From Antedon mediterranea (lineage: Eukaryota > Echinodermata > Crinoidea > Comatulida > Antedonidae): a stretch of DNA of 60,000 nt. A model generated the notes under the pieces. It worked only from the letters and a program-made list of their open reading frames with translations. It did not search any database and was not told where the DNA came from. Positions 48,101 to 53,852 of the stretch are shown in pieces (within the stretch, counting starts at the first letter, position 1; each line of letters starts with the position of its first letter). The stretch covers positions 25,826,101 through 25,886,100 of the forward strand of contig NC_092677.1 of the NCBI RefSeq assembly GCF_964355755.1, read 5' to 3'. Position numbers and translations under genes: made by a program.

Positions 48101-51100
48101 TGTACCTTACAACCTACCTTGCAATATCCGTTCGGCTGACTCTATCGCCACATTTAAGAAAGCTATTAAAACATATTTTTTCTGATAGAGACTGTAGGTT
48201 GTAGGTAGGCATAGACACAAAACACCACTATGCCACCTATCTAGGTGGGCCTTGCGCCTTAAATTGCAGGAAAACAGTGCAGTGGTGTTTGAATCATCTT
48301 TGTTGTTTTTTTTTTGTCATTAATGGGTTGTCTTTGGTTAGCCTATTTCCTGCTCAGAGTCTAGATAATTTTAATAATCAACAAACACTCATAGCACTTT
48401 GATCATTACGAAATAGTACTATATAAATGTTGCAATGTGTGTATTATGAATGGCAATAACAGAGATTTCGAAACCGACAACCTTTATTTGATGCTTCTGA
48501 GAACACTTTATCAAAACAATTCAAATAGCCTTACTCTTGTTATTCAGGTTGTAATGGACAACGCTGTATGTAGCAGATGAATTGTCCTGAAATGCCACAC
48601 ACAAGGTAGACTTCATAACAGTCATATGGTGCGGCAAATGTGCACAATAAAAGGACATTAACGGTGCTAATGCTTCCTCTGCAAACGGGAACACTCGCCA
48701 TACTTTAATCACATTATCTATAAAGTATAACAAATTAATTGATTACTGCATTTTCTTTTCTTTCTTCTGTTTTTTTGTTATGTTTTTTGTTTGTGGACAG
48801 GAAAACAACTTCAGTTAAATTTGAAAAGAAGATGAATGCATTTAATATGAAGTAAAAAGAGACATTTAAATTTACTACTTATCTAGACTACCTCTGCCAA
48901 TAACATAGGTATGGAGTTCCGTTAATAATATTTAGGCTTACCTAGGCCAGCCGAAATGAGCTGGTTGTTCTCAGGATTTGACACTAGACCGAGTACACCA
49001 CCGGAACCATGTGCCTGTACACAGTGAAAAAGTGTATTTAATATAATCAGTTCTATAATTTTGCTCACAAAAAGAAAACACATCATTTTATTTGAACAAG
49101 TTGAAACCTTTGTACATAGTAGGATGGCTTAACTAAAAAAACTGGTTCAGAAAACAAGAAAATATTAACATTTTGGTGAGCCTAGACGTACAAAATATAA
49201 GTACGTATATTGTGATATATTTTTTTTGTTTCATTTTGTCTATTCTGTGTCTCTGACCCAAGCATGCTTTCTAGGTGACGCCACCATTTTTTGTAAATAA
49301 ATGTTTTATGATTGATTTATAAAATATAATATAAATCTTTATAAAATAAATAAGTCTTACATCAATCTTAAACTTGACCTTCATCGTCATCCAATCTAAA
49401 ACAGCAATGTAACCATCTTTCCTTCCACCAATCAGGAGCGATTGATCCACCGAGTTGAGCTGGTTACCTGTACCAGCGGTGAGCGTTTTCATGATGCCTT
49501 TCCATGCGTCATCTCTCATCTTGGATTCCACAGAATATTCATACAGACTGATGCAGTTCAGGAATTCTCCTTTCTTTTTTCCATGCGGATTCCAGACTTC
49601 CTGGATTGTGCATGGGTTGGTTGACGTGCCGGCTTTCACTATGGCGCCGTTGCCAAGATTAACGAACATTGTACCTATAAACACAATTTTATTCATAAAT
49701 ATACTATTTTTCTAGGAAATTAGGGACGGTTATTGACACAAACAAACTTGTGTTTGGCGTAATGATTACACTAAATGATTAGACTACACTATTAAACTAT
49801 GTTGATATAAGTTTGTGGTATACCACGTATGTTAGTTCTGAAAAGAATTGTTGAGTTTCTCGACTTTTCGATCAATATGCTTTGATCGTCCTCAGGAGTG
49901 AGAATGAATGAGGATGATCAAAGCATATTGATCGAAACGTAAAAAAACTCAACAGTTCTTTCAGAACTAATATATGTGGTGTACCGCAAACTTTATATCA
50001 ACATTTGATTTCGCCATGCAAACCTTCAAACAATACACTATCAAACTTTTGCTTTTTAGAAATTGTGCCTCCTTCATAATATTGTTTTATTCATTTTAAA
50101 GATGAGAAAAAAAAAATTGTATTATTTTAACTATCTTCCTCCTCGTTATGAATTTTGTATTATATTATTTATTTTTGTATATTATGAAGGAAATAAATGT
50201 TACTATATGATATGATATGAAACTAGTTTGACCAGGGAAGAGTTAACTCTTTCCTGGTTTGACAAAAAAATGTGATGTGCTCAAATATGGTAGTGCTATA
50301 TGACATTTTTTTGACACATAAAGTTTGATAGTGTAGACAGAGCTTAAGAAATTAAGGACTGTTTTTGACACAAATAAGCTTGGTTTTGGCCGAACGATTA
50401 GACTAACAATACTGTACTATACATAAAATAGAAATACCCTCATTAGCTGCATAGACCGCATCTGTAATACCATCTTGTTTTGATGCTATAAACGACGTGA
50501 TGACATCACCACTACCAGGTGTTACAATCCTAACAGTTGCATCACGACATATACAGATCACCTTAGTAAGTTCCTACAGAAAAAACACCAAATCATTGTA
50601 CTATATTCTGACTTTTTCTTTGATCATACAGAAAATATGAACTTTTTTTTTATTCATGTCATGTCATGTCATTGTAAGGTCATGTTATTGTCTGCTATTA
50701 TCAAATTGTTGTACTTGTGAAGAGGATTATTATATTGACATAAATGCCTCTGTGATCATAAACATTTTGTTCATTGTCCTGCATGTCATTGTGAGGTCAT
50801 GTCATTGTCAGGTGTTATCAAACTGTTGTATTTGTGAAAAGGATTATCATGACACGCCTCTGTGATCATACACACAATATGAACATTTTTTTCATTGTCA
50901 TGTCAGGGTCAGGTCATGTCATGTCATTGTAAGGTCATGTCATTGTTAGGTATTATCAAACTGTTGTATTTGTGAAAAGGATTATCATAATGACATAAAT
51001 GCCTCTGTGATCATACACACAATATGAACATTTTTTCATTGTCATGTCAGGGTCAGGTCATGTCATTGTAATGTCATGTCTTTGTCAAGTATTATCAAAC

Positions 51101-53852
51101 TGTATTAGTGACAATGATGATTATAATGACATAAATACCTCTGCACTAACTGTGACATTGATATGATCAACTTTACTCCTGTAAAAAAATAACAATGTTT
51201 TTAAACTGTATTAATTATTAGTACAGTATATACACACTTTGGAGGATAGGACACTATAAAAATTACTAATTAATTTCTAAATGTAAATAAAATGACCAAT
51301 GTTGGTGATCCACAAACACTTTACTTCAAAACCAAAGCATAAACATTTACAATAATAGTTCAATATCAATTTCTTAGTGGAGGTTTTTTTTTCTGTCAGT
51401 TGATTTAAATAAAATTAAAAAAAATAAAATAATAAATAAAAATAAAAAAATAAAATAAAACGATAATAAACAATTTATATAATTTACCCAATTGTTGTGT
51501 ACAGAGTGTGAAGATGTTTTAGCTTCCACAAGTCAACTTGTTGCTCAGAGTACGAATATAAAGAATCATTTTTCAGTATACTTCCAAGACCTACTATAGG
51601 ATCATCTGCTTTTATCCTGCAATAGAGAAACATTAGGTTAAATATACCTTTGTATTAAGCTCTGTTTACACTATCAAACTTTATGTGACAAAAAATGTGA
51701 TGTGCCCATATTTGGACATGATGATGTCATGTCACTACCATATTTGGGCACATCATACTTTTGTTTTTGTAAAACTAGTTTGATAGTGTAACAGAGCTTT
51801 ATACTGATAAGACCTAAAGAAACACTTGTTGCTGTTAAGCTCTGTCTACACTATCAAACTGTATGTGACAAAAAAATGTGATATATTCATATATGGACAC
51901 GATGATATCATATATTACTACAGTACTATATTTTGGCATATCACTACCATATTTGGGCACATCATACTTTTTTTGTCAAACTAGTAGTCTGAATGATAGT
52001 GTAGACAGATCTCTTCAAATGAAAAGAGTAGTTGGTTCATAACCGCCATTTAAATCTTGATGTCATGTTTGCTAGAGAAGTTTGTTCAACTTACAAATCC
52101 ACTTCATCGCAAGTTTCCAGGCTCCATACTCTTAATGTACAATCTTCTGAAGCAGACATGATGTTAGGGCCATAAGGGTAAACAGCTAAGGCGGTCACTA
52201 CAGTGCTGTGACCAACAAACACCAGCTGCAGATGCCACTCCTCATTCCATACTTTGATAGAACCGTCTCGTGCGGCTGTTATCAGGTATTTCAACGGGTT
52301 GAAAAACAGCAAGCTGGCAGAAAAAAGGAAAATACATTTTATCATATCATTTTATCATATTATCATAGTAGAAAACTGTTGATCATAATGATAGCCTATG
52401 CTTTTTATAACAGTATTTTAACATTGGCCTTTGAACTGTACAGTCAACTCTCCCAATACCAAACACCTTTGGGCTGGCCAAATATGTCTAGTATTCCGGA
52501 GAGTCTGGTATTCAGAATGTGTTTTTAATGGTAAAAATGAATTTGGGACTGTTTGGACTTCAAGAAAAGTCTGGTATTGGGAGAGTTTCTGGTTTTCAGA
52601 GAGTCCGGTATTGGGAGAGTTGCCTTTTAACATTCGCCTATATCGTTTGCGCAATTTCATGTATTTTTTTTAATAGTTTTATTGCCTTAATTATGCCAAG
52701 CAAAATGAATTTCCACCAATAACATGTTTCGAATCTTGTTTACCTTGATATGGCACGAACATGGAGATCCTTTTTGTACGACAGCAGTATCCCATCAAAA
52801 AGATTAAACACCGCTACACCTGTATGACAAACAGCGAAGCAGCGTTGAGTACGACTGGCGGTGTCCTCTAGAGCCAGCAACGTAAAGTTATCTTTAACGG
52901 TCAGATCTTGTTTAGCTATCTTGCGGTAAATAAGATATTTCGCTCCATAACGGAAGTTCCAACACTACAAAAGGAATTTTTTCGGTTTAATTTAGTATAT
53001 ATGTTTTAATGAAACCAATCAGCAGTTTTAAAAGAACTACACCAGTTTAAAACAAAGAAATTCACAGTCCTTACCGTCACATGGCCTTCTCCCGCTGTAA
53101 TAAACTCCGTCTGCCATTGATTGTACAAACCGCAAAATATTTTGAATGGTGACTTCGCTTCGGAGATCAACTCAAAATCAGTGGCGAAGTTCTAAGAGTA
53201 TAGGTGTACAGTATAGACATTTATTGTTTTTTTTTTTAATGCACAAAACAAATAAGAAAATATATTATAATATTTGGTCAAATGAAGATCCAAAAGAACC
53301 ATACCCTAACATGAAGACCTCCAGTTTCCCAGCCAATGTAGCGTTTTACTTCTTTCGCATAAATAAGATGATCAACAGGTTCTTCTGGAACGAGGTGATC
53401 CTTGTCACGTCCATCAGCATGGAAAATGTTTATACCGTTACAATCAACCATCAAGTATTCCTACCAAAACGATAAAAAAAAAAACCAAAGAAAATTAACT
53501 TTGTGTCATATGATATTTTAATTATTCTATTAAAAAAAATAAATATACTTGAAATTATTTGCCACTTTTGGGCTAATTACCACATTTTTACCTGTGTCTG
53601 TGGATTAAATAAAACATGTTGAATTTTATTGACATGGTTGATCTTTCTGAGGTGGTGAACCCCGTGTGTAACCTCCACATCTCTGGCATCGGATTTGGTT
53701 ATTTCACGGATGGTATTTCGAATCGACTCTCTTAGTTTCCTCCATAAGAACTGAGCAGTTGTTTCGTTGTCACGTTGACCCGGTCGCTTTTCTCGGTCTT
53801 TCAGAATCTTGGCCACAAGTTTACTTCGAGATATAGTTTGGTTTTCTTCCAT
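32941..53852 (-). CDS. WDR97: WD40-repeat protein, WDR97/WDR87-like, 37 coding exons
   Basis: Exons (transcript order) run from 53592-53852 to 32941-33173 and sum to 4857 nt: 1618 residues plus stop. All junctions agree in phase. N-terminus: charged helix then THGVHHLRK. Residues about 88-670: WD40 blades (for example GSIKVW, CTLRVW, NVIKVW, STIRIW). Residues 690-1000: conserved linker (HSAFLPRNYLFK, PIHPMGFIPNSVLVRLLWP) and acidic/basic segments. Residues 1040-1110: proline-rich, then DWFEKYFPDA. Residues 1121-1283: helical domain. Residues 1284-1500: low-complexity linker of tiny exons. C-terminus: LPPINQNL ... LYMNPFPSPIDIYDEMH. Length and layout fit my memory of WDR97 (about 1.6 kresidues), whose relatives are associated with motile-cilium axonemes. 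Family assignment is probable, exact orthology unproven. Known 3' neighbour is the septin, 1.5 kb away. Confidence 0.75.
33263..33339 (-). CDS. WDR97: WDR97-like exon 36
   Basis: Residues 1516-1541. KPSLVRLGETHTSKCRAKRE then TALTV. Phase 2/1. Donor GTAAGC. Confidence 0.8.
33917..33961 (-). CDS. WDR97: WDR97-like exon 35 (45 nt)
   Basis: Encodes HQRERSHSIFNDRR, phase 2/2. Acceptor TTGAATTAG; the donor GTTGGAG is weak apart from CAG|GT. Confidence 0.62.
34029..34160. mobile_element. MITE, copy 14
   Basis: TCTCTGTCTACACTATCAAA ... GTTTGATAGTGCAGACAGAG with a shortened core. Lies in the intron between WD40-gene exons 34 and 35. Confidence 0.8.
34429..34443 (-). CDS. WDR97: WDR97-like exon 34 (15-nt microexon)
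   Basis: Encodes DMRT with split Arg codons, phase 2/2. Acceptor TGCATTCAG is good, donor GTAATT. Its small size makes it the least certain of the series. Confidence 0.5.
34670..34900 (-). mobile_element. tRNA-derived SINE
   Basis: Minus-strand head TGGTTTGGTGGTTATGATGC (box A) and GTTCAAGCC (box B, 34833-34825) are followed by a body with GAACGGGATTGGCACC. Lies in a WD40-gene intron in the sense orientation. Confidence 0.6.
35026..35064 (-). CDS. WDR97: WDR97-like exon 33 (39 nt)
   Basis: Encodes ERQTKKTKLKHD, phase 2/2. Acceptor ATCATAG, donor GTACAG. Very basic. Confidence 0.65.
35519..35542 (-). CDS. WDR97: WDR97-like exon 32 (24 nt)
   Basis: Encodes DLFEELQ, phase 2/2. Strong acceptor TCACTCAG, donor GTATAT. 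Confidence 0.65.
36026..36055 (-). CDS. WDR97: WDR97-like exon 31 (30 nt)
   Basis: Encodes TASAEQKTS, phase 2/2. Acceptor CAACTAG, donor GTATAG. Confidence 0.65.
36199..36240 (-). CDS. WDR97: WDR97-like exon 30 (42 nt)
   Basis: Encodes MEQVDMLEGARNL, phase 2/2. Acceptor TTCATAAG, donor GTAAAA. Confidence 0.68.
36418..36456 (-). CDS. WDR97: WDR97-like exon 29 (39 nt)
   Basis: Encodes DLDPAVVDEVES, phase 2/2. Acceptor GCTAAG, donor GTAGGA. Confidence 0.68.
36470..37450. repeat. AATC-rich tandem repeat region
   Basis: Degenerate (AATC)n interrupted by a recurring block of about 60-70 bp with TTAGTTACTACTCAATAAAT and ACAACTGATAATC. From 36470 to 36620 the phrase AAACCAATCAGYGATAGTGT recurs. 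It fills most of the intron between WD40 exons 28 and 29. Confidence 0.8.
37800..37829 (-). CDS. WDR97: WDR97-like exon 28 (30 nt)
   Basis: Encodes GSVTNVIQQ with split codons at both ends. First of eight small exons that all start after two codon bases and end on AG (phase 2/2). Splice sites TTAG and GTAATG. Confidence 0.65.
37830..38938 (-). other. WD40-gene intron 27
   Basis: Contains an unclassified moderately GC-rich stretch (37890-38170: GTGTGGAGGTTGGTTGGACA ... CTCTAGGTCATGGGCCAACT) that looks like an old repeat, and MITE copy 15. A 38-nt exon-like block at 38424-38461 was rejected on phase. Confidence 0.5.
38580..38732. mobile_element. MITE, copy 15
   Basis: AGCTCTGTCTACACTATCAA ... 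AGTATAGACAGAGTT, flanked by TTA at 38577-38579 and 38733-38735. Confidence 0.85.
38939..39125 (-). CDS. WDR97: WDR97-like exon 27
   Basis: Residues 1366-1427. VTFDMAPDGSAIDNIEPIEV then INYFVEMEIEKQLEQLRQQQ: a short strand region followed by a Gln-rich coiled coil. Ends phase 2. Confidence 0.85.
39406..39496 (-). CDS. WDR97: WDR97-like exon 26
   Basis: Residues 1336-1365. MDGSSPQSLGSAAKDNSSPN: Ser/Asp/Pro-rich, disordered. Phase 0/1; donor GTATGA. Confidence 0.8.
39556..39682. mobile_element. MITE, copy 16
   Basis: AGCTCTGTCGACACTATGAA ... CATAGTGTAGACAGAGCT with TTA on both sides (39553-39555, 39683-39685). Compensating changes in both arms keep the foldback. Ends 28 nt from the WD40 exon 25 boundary. 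Confidence 0.85.
39711..39866 (-). CDS. WDR97: WDR97-like exon 25
   Basis: Residues 1284-1335. NHLKKTLDNLKKGKVSGKIQ then an R/G/S/T/P-rich disordered stretch. Phase 0/0. Confidence 0.83.
40118..40280. mobile_element. MITE, copy 17
   Basis: AGCTCTGTCTACACTATCAA ... GTGTAGATAGAGTT; flanks CAA and TAA. Ends 22 nt from the exon 24 boundary. Confidence 0.82.
40303..40471 (-). CDS. WDR97: WDR97-like exon 24
   Basis: Residues 1227-1283. ELVHDMLILIGLQDTHNYFF, then LDSWDVWNLDDDNRKKEL and a Trp-rich end WVVKWTTLFK. The third of three consecutive exons that read as one helical domain. Confidence 0.88.
40616..40722 (-). CDS. WDR97: WDR97-like exon 23
   Basis: Residues 1192-1226. MFIVSGLKLLCAMGIYEQDF then IIEAMVQFLDGDRQV: amphipathic helices. 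Ends phase 2. Confidence 0.87.
40799..40814. repeat. (CT)n microsatellite
   Basis: Short run of CTCTCT within the intron between WD40 exons 22 and 23. Confidence 0.8.
40985..41281. mobile_element. Tigger/pogo-like fragments, two partial copies
   Basis: GACCCAACAAAGTGTTC ... AACATATATTTCCCCTTGTT occurs twice (40986-41074 and 41142-41222). The second copy has terminal repeats CAGTAGAACCATATTTAAGG (41109) and the inverse of AAATGAAGGGTTCTACTG (41263-41280), with TA before the left end. MITE copy 18 abuts its right end. Confidence 0.5.
41284..41417. mobile_element. MITE, copy 18, at the exon 22 splice donor
   Basis: AGCTCTGTCCACACTATCAA ... GTGTAGACTGAGCT followed by TTA (41418-41420). On the minus strand that flank plus one exon-side G is the GTAA of the exon 22 donor. 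Confidence 0.88.
41422..41634 (-). CDS. WDR97: WDR97-like exon 22
   Basis: Residues 1121-1191. SFPKPWTIVNFVTMLLKLVK then a helical stretch with SPITEAIAVLNQQEQL. The donor GTAAAG is made of exon-side GTAA plus the end of a MITE (41284-41417). Confidence 0.88.
41690..41890 (+). mobile_element. Penelope-like retroelement 3' fragment
   Basis: Plus-strand frame reads HELSHIYDDKTKRDTR, then QQKAEHQTSDGVNHRAMTND and ends in TAA at 41846-41848. The L-S-H-x-Y-D and D-x-G-x-NHR phrases are those seen C-terminal to the GIY-YIG nuclease in Penelope-like elements, as far as I recall. Downstream AATAGCTGAAACGTAGC resembles the GAAACGT spacer of that class. 5'-truncated and non-functional. Confidence 0.5.
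42018..42407 (-). CDS. WDR97: WDR97-like exon 21 (proline-rich)
   Basis: Residues 991-1120. An acidic start with SSFFDQFDIDI, a stretch of PPP and PxPxP repeats (about 1035-1095), then LPDFFTQFKGSDWFEKYFPD. The proline stretch could bind SH3 or WW modules. The final aromatic motif looks conserved. Confidence 0.88.
42527..42556 (-). CDS. WDR97: WDR97-like exon 20 (30 nt)
   Basis: Encodes RVFVWDEEDE, phase 0/0. Acidic and aromatic; flanked by a CTCTTTTCAG acceptor and GTATGG donor. Confidence 0.78.
42590..42800. repeat. 19-bp tandem repeat AATGAATATTTATAACATC
   Basis: About eleven units in the intron between WD40 exons 19 and 20; similar diverged units recur to 42960. Confidence 0.88.
43660..43830 (-). 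CDS. WDR97: WDR97-like exon 19
   Basis: Residues 924-980. Lys-rich low-complexity linker: SKKVVHIDIDKKNIKHAQKP, then KQKLSQEFKKSISYTS. Donor GTAAAA, acceptor ACTAAAG. Confidence 0.8.
44102..45097. mobile_element. Tigger/pogo-like TIR element filled with minisatellites
   Basis: Ends TACAGTCAACTCTC at the left and GAGAGTTGACTGTA at the right, with a TA duplication. Inside are about five 29-bp units (CCCTTGGGCTAGCCAATGTC, 44125-44272) and about 25 units of a 30-bp repeat. No transposase. Lies in the intron between WD40 exons 18 and 19. Confidence 0.75.
44340..45085. repeat. 30-bp minisatellite, about 25 units
   Basis: Unit TTTGAGAGAGTTTCCAAATG plus GAGGTCTGGC. Variants (GGAGGTCTGG, GGAAGTCGGA, AGATGG, CTATGAG) recur in blocks, so multi-unit segments have duplicated. 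The 30-bp period keeps frames open on both strands for over 250 codons; these are artefacts. Confidence 0.92.
45282..45296 (-). CDS. WDR97: WDR97-like exon 18 (15-nt microexon)
   Basis: Encodes SESEE only, phase 0/0, between TATTTCAG and GTATAC. Supported by flanking splice sites and by phase, but small enough that it could be skipped or absent. Confidence 0.6.
45297..45560. repeat. 137-bp tandem duplication beside exon 18
   Basis: TAAGCCCACCCTGGGG and AGAAAAATAYTTGAATTRAA occur in two copies (near 45314-45380 and 45440-45515). Confidence 0.8.
45615..45817 (-). CDS. WDR97: WDR97-like exon 17
   Basis: Residues 851-918. After an Ala/Pro/Ser-rich start it reads FPIHPMGFIPNSVLVRLLWP, then RPPALTEEQLAEIESKKR. 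The acceptor (TTGCAAAG) is weak but phase-consistent. Confidence 0.85.
45845..46015. repeat. Approx. 113-bp tandem duplication
   Basis: GATTGTTCAAATTCTAATTT occurs at 45848 and 45963 with similar following sequence, just upstream of exon 17. Confidence 0.7.
46048..46105. mobile_element. MITE core fragment
   Basis: ATGGTAGTGATATGACATCA and TGTCCATATATGGGCACATT without terminal repeats. Confidence 0.65.
46138..46366 (-). CDS. WDR97: WDR97-like exon 16
   Basis: Residues 775-850. AYSVLAARDIELKKIRDGEL, a GSKKKPAPPPG linker, ERAFHRYWQIIHNENNA and a charged tail. Phase 0/1; donor GTAGCG. Confidence 0.87.
46415..46552. mobile_element. MITE, copy 19
   Basis: AGCTCTGTCTACACTATCAA ... GTGTGGACAGAGCT; left flank mutated. 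Confidence 0.85.
46725..46800 (-). CDS. WDR97: WDR97-like exon 15
   Basis: Residues 749-774. FESFVDILTEEESEGIVKER then EEKQK: charged helix. A MITE (46839-46998) begins 38 nt upstream of its acceptor. Confidence 0.86.
46839..46998. mobile_element. MITE, copy 20
   Basis: AGCTCTGTCTACACTATCAA ... TAGTTTAGACAGAGCT, flanked by TAA on both sides (46836-46838, 46999-47001). Confidence 0.88.
47174..47324 (-). CDS. WDR97: WDR97-like exon 14
   Basis: Residues 699-748. FLPRNYLFKMVSMRFPTMA, then PYDEDILETLNPMDKKRLK. It lies just beyond the propeller. Donor GTGAGT. Confidence 0.88.
47412..47498. mobile_element. MITE, copy 21 (87-bp, core deleted)
   Basis: AGATCTGTCTAGACCAATAA ... GTGTAGACAGAGCT with TTA on both sides (47409-47411, 47499-47501). 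The CATATATGG core is missing, leaving mostly the two arms. Confidence 0.82.
47515..47621 (-). CDS. WDR97: WDR97-like exon 13
   Basis: Residues 663-698. IVRLNAEPLSLNFFSEKADL then MIGIGKHMHRMDHSA. The MITE ending at 47498 lies 16 nt from its GTGAGC donor. Confidence 0.88.
47681..47804. mobile_element. MITE, copy 22
   Basis: CCTCTGTCTACAATATAAAA ... TAGTGTAGACAGAGCT with a shortened right arm. Confidence 0.78.
47893..48031 (-). CDS. WDR97: WDR97-like exon 12 (WD repeat)
   Basis: Residues 617-662. DDDHIDMITGISCCPRMRLF then ASSSLDSTIRIWDQRN: the last well-formed WD repeat. Ends phase 2. Confidence 0.92.
48108..48440 (+). mobile_element. 3' end of a CR1/L2-like LINE
   Basis: Frame 48108-48185 reads YNLPCNIRSADSIATFKKAI then KTYFF and a stop, the LINE ORF2 C-terminal pattern. 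It is followed by a 3' UTR ending GTACTATATAAATGTTGCAA. Antisense to the WD40 gene. Confidence 0.65.
48535..48717 (-). CDS. WDR97: WDR97-like exon 11
   Basis: Residues 556-616. NVIKVWRVFPFAEEAL, then YCAHLPHHMTVMKSTLCVAF and SATYSVVHYNL. Phase 1 at both ends. Confidence 0.9.
48942..49014 (-). CDS. WDR97: WDR97-like exon 10
   Basis: Residues 532-555. AHGSGGVLGLVSNPENNQLI then SAGL; with exon 11 it makes LISAGLDNVIKVW, a full WD signature split by an intron in the Asp codon. Confidence 0.9.
49200..49320 (+). mobile_element. LINE-like 3' tail, copy B
   Basis: Shares TCTGTGTCTCTGACCCAAGC and GGTGACGCCACCATTTTTTG with 15115-15260; ends AAATAAATGTTTTATGATTG. Confidence 0.65.
49361..49674 (-). CDS. 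WDR97: WDR97-like exon 9
   Basis: Residues 427-531, the largest WD-region exon. MFVNLGNGAIVKAGTSTNPC, an insertion with CISLYEYSVESK, then SLLIGGRKDGYIAVLDW. Phase 1/0; donor GTAAGA. Confidence 0.9.
49799..50006. mobile_element. 208-bp palindrome with hammerhead-like motif
   Basis: Arms run from ATGTTGATATAAGTTTGTGG to its inverse at 49984-50006. Each arm contains GATCAAAGCATATTGATCGA followed by AACGT (plus arm) or AAAGTC (minus arm). The minus arm also has CTGAGGAC before it. See findings. Confidence 0.75.
50090..50218 (+). mobile_element. LINE-like 3' tail
   Basis: CTTCCTCCTCGTTATGAATT ... ATTATGAAGGAAATAAATGT plus ATGATATG repeats; abuts MITE copy 23. Confidence 0.4.
50219..50344. mobile_element. 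MITE, copy 23
   Basis: ACTAGTTTGAC then a small self-complementary insert (CAGGGAAGAGTTAACTCTTTCCTG), then TTTGACAAAAAAATGTGATG and the right arm AAGTTTGATAGTGTAGACAG. Left terminus lost. Confidence 0.7.
50438..50573 (-). CDS. WDR97: WDR97-like exon 8
   Basis: Residues 382-426. ELTKVICICRDATVRIVTPG: a WD blade with D-A-T-V-R-I. Ends YAANE in phase 1. Confidence 0.88.
50646..51135. repeat. Approx. 120-bp tandem array in WD40 intron 7
   Basis: Four degenerate units with TCATGTCATTGTAAGGTCAT, TATTATCAAACTGTTGTATT and GACATAAATGCCTCTGTGAT. The last block resembles the exon 7 donor boundary at 51127-51145. Confidence 0.85.
51139..51178 (-). CDS. WDR97: WDR97-like exon 7 (40 nt)
   Basis: Residues 368-381, SKVDHINVTVSAE. 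Short strand exon. Its donor GTATTTATGTCAT is copied in decayed form several times in the downstream tandem array (50646-51135). Confidence 0.82.
51488..51616 (-). CDS. WDR97: WDR97-like exon 6
   Basis: Residues 325-367. VGLGSILKNDSLYSYSEQQV then DLWKLKHLHTLYTTI; the YSEQQVDLW strand ends a blade. Donor GTAAAT after GG. Confidence 0.88.
51658..51798. mobile_element. MITE, copy 24
   Basis: AGCTCTGTTTACACTATCAA ... TAGTGTAACAGAGCT, flanked by TTA (51655-51657, 51799-51801). Confidence 0.85.
51838..52012. mobile_element. MITE, copy 25
   Basis: AGCTCTGTCTACACTATCAA ... TAGTGTAGACAGATCT, 40 bp from copy 24 in the same orientation, preceded by TTA. Confidence 0.85.
52095..52313 (-). CDS. WDR97: WDR97-like exon 5 (two canonical WD repeats)
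   Basis: Residues 252-324. Two clear WD40 repeats: YLITAARDGSIKVWNEEW, then LVFVGHSTVVTALAVYP with IMSASEDCTLRVWSLE. This is the strongest domain evidence in the gene. Phases 2/2. Confidence 0.93.
52438..52625. mobile_element. Small Tigger/pogo-like MITE
   Basis: GTACAGTCAACTCTCCCAAT at the left matches the terminus of the 44-kb element. The interior repeats TCTGGTATT(C/G)(G)GAGAG, and the right end is GGTATTGGGAGAGTT. Lies in WD40 intron 4. Confidence 0.6.
52744..52964 (-). CDS. WDR97: WDR97-like exon 4
   Basis: Residues 179-251. CWNFRYGAKYLIYRKI opens, then a long blade with CFAVCHTGVAVFNLFDGILL. Ends phase 2 in a split Ser codon. Confidence 0.88.
53075..53191 (-). CDS. WDR97: WDR97-like exon 3
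   Basis: Residues 140-178, ending WQTEFITAGEGHVT, which continues as VTCWNFRYG in exon 4: a blade with the final W-x-F signature. Phase 0/0. Confidence 0.88.
53305..53460 (-). CDS. WDR97: WDR97-like exon 2
   Basis: Residues 88-139. EYLMVDCNGINIFHADGRD is a beta-blade strand-turn of WD40 type, followed by LIYAKEVKRYIGW. Phase 0 at both ends; donor GTATGG. Confidence 0.88.
53592..53852 (-). CDS. WDR97: WDR97-like exon 1 (start codon)
   Basis: Residues 1-87, beginning MEENQTISRS. Basic, helical, with THGVHHLRK at 62-70 and VLFNPQTQ at the end. The ATG at 53852 follows AGCTAAAG. An in-frame ATG 21 codons upstream exists, but that stretch looks like intron or 5' UTR (T-rich, AAAAG), so the internal ATG is preferred. 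Donor GTAAAA. Confidence 0.85.
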
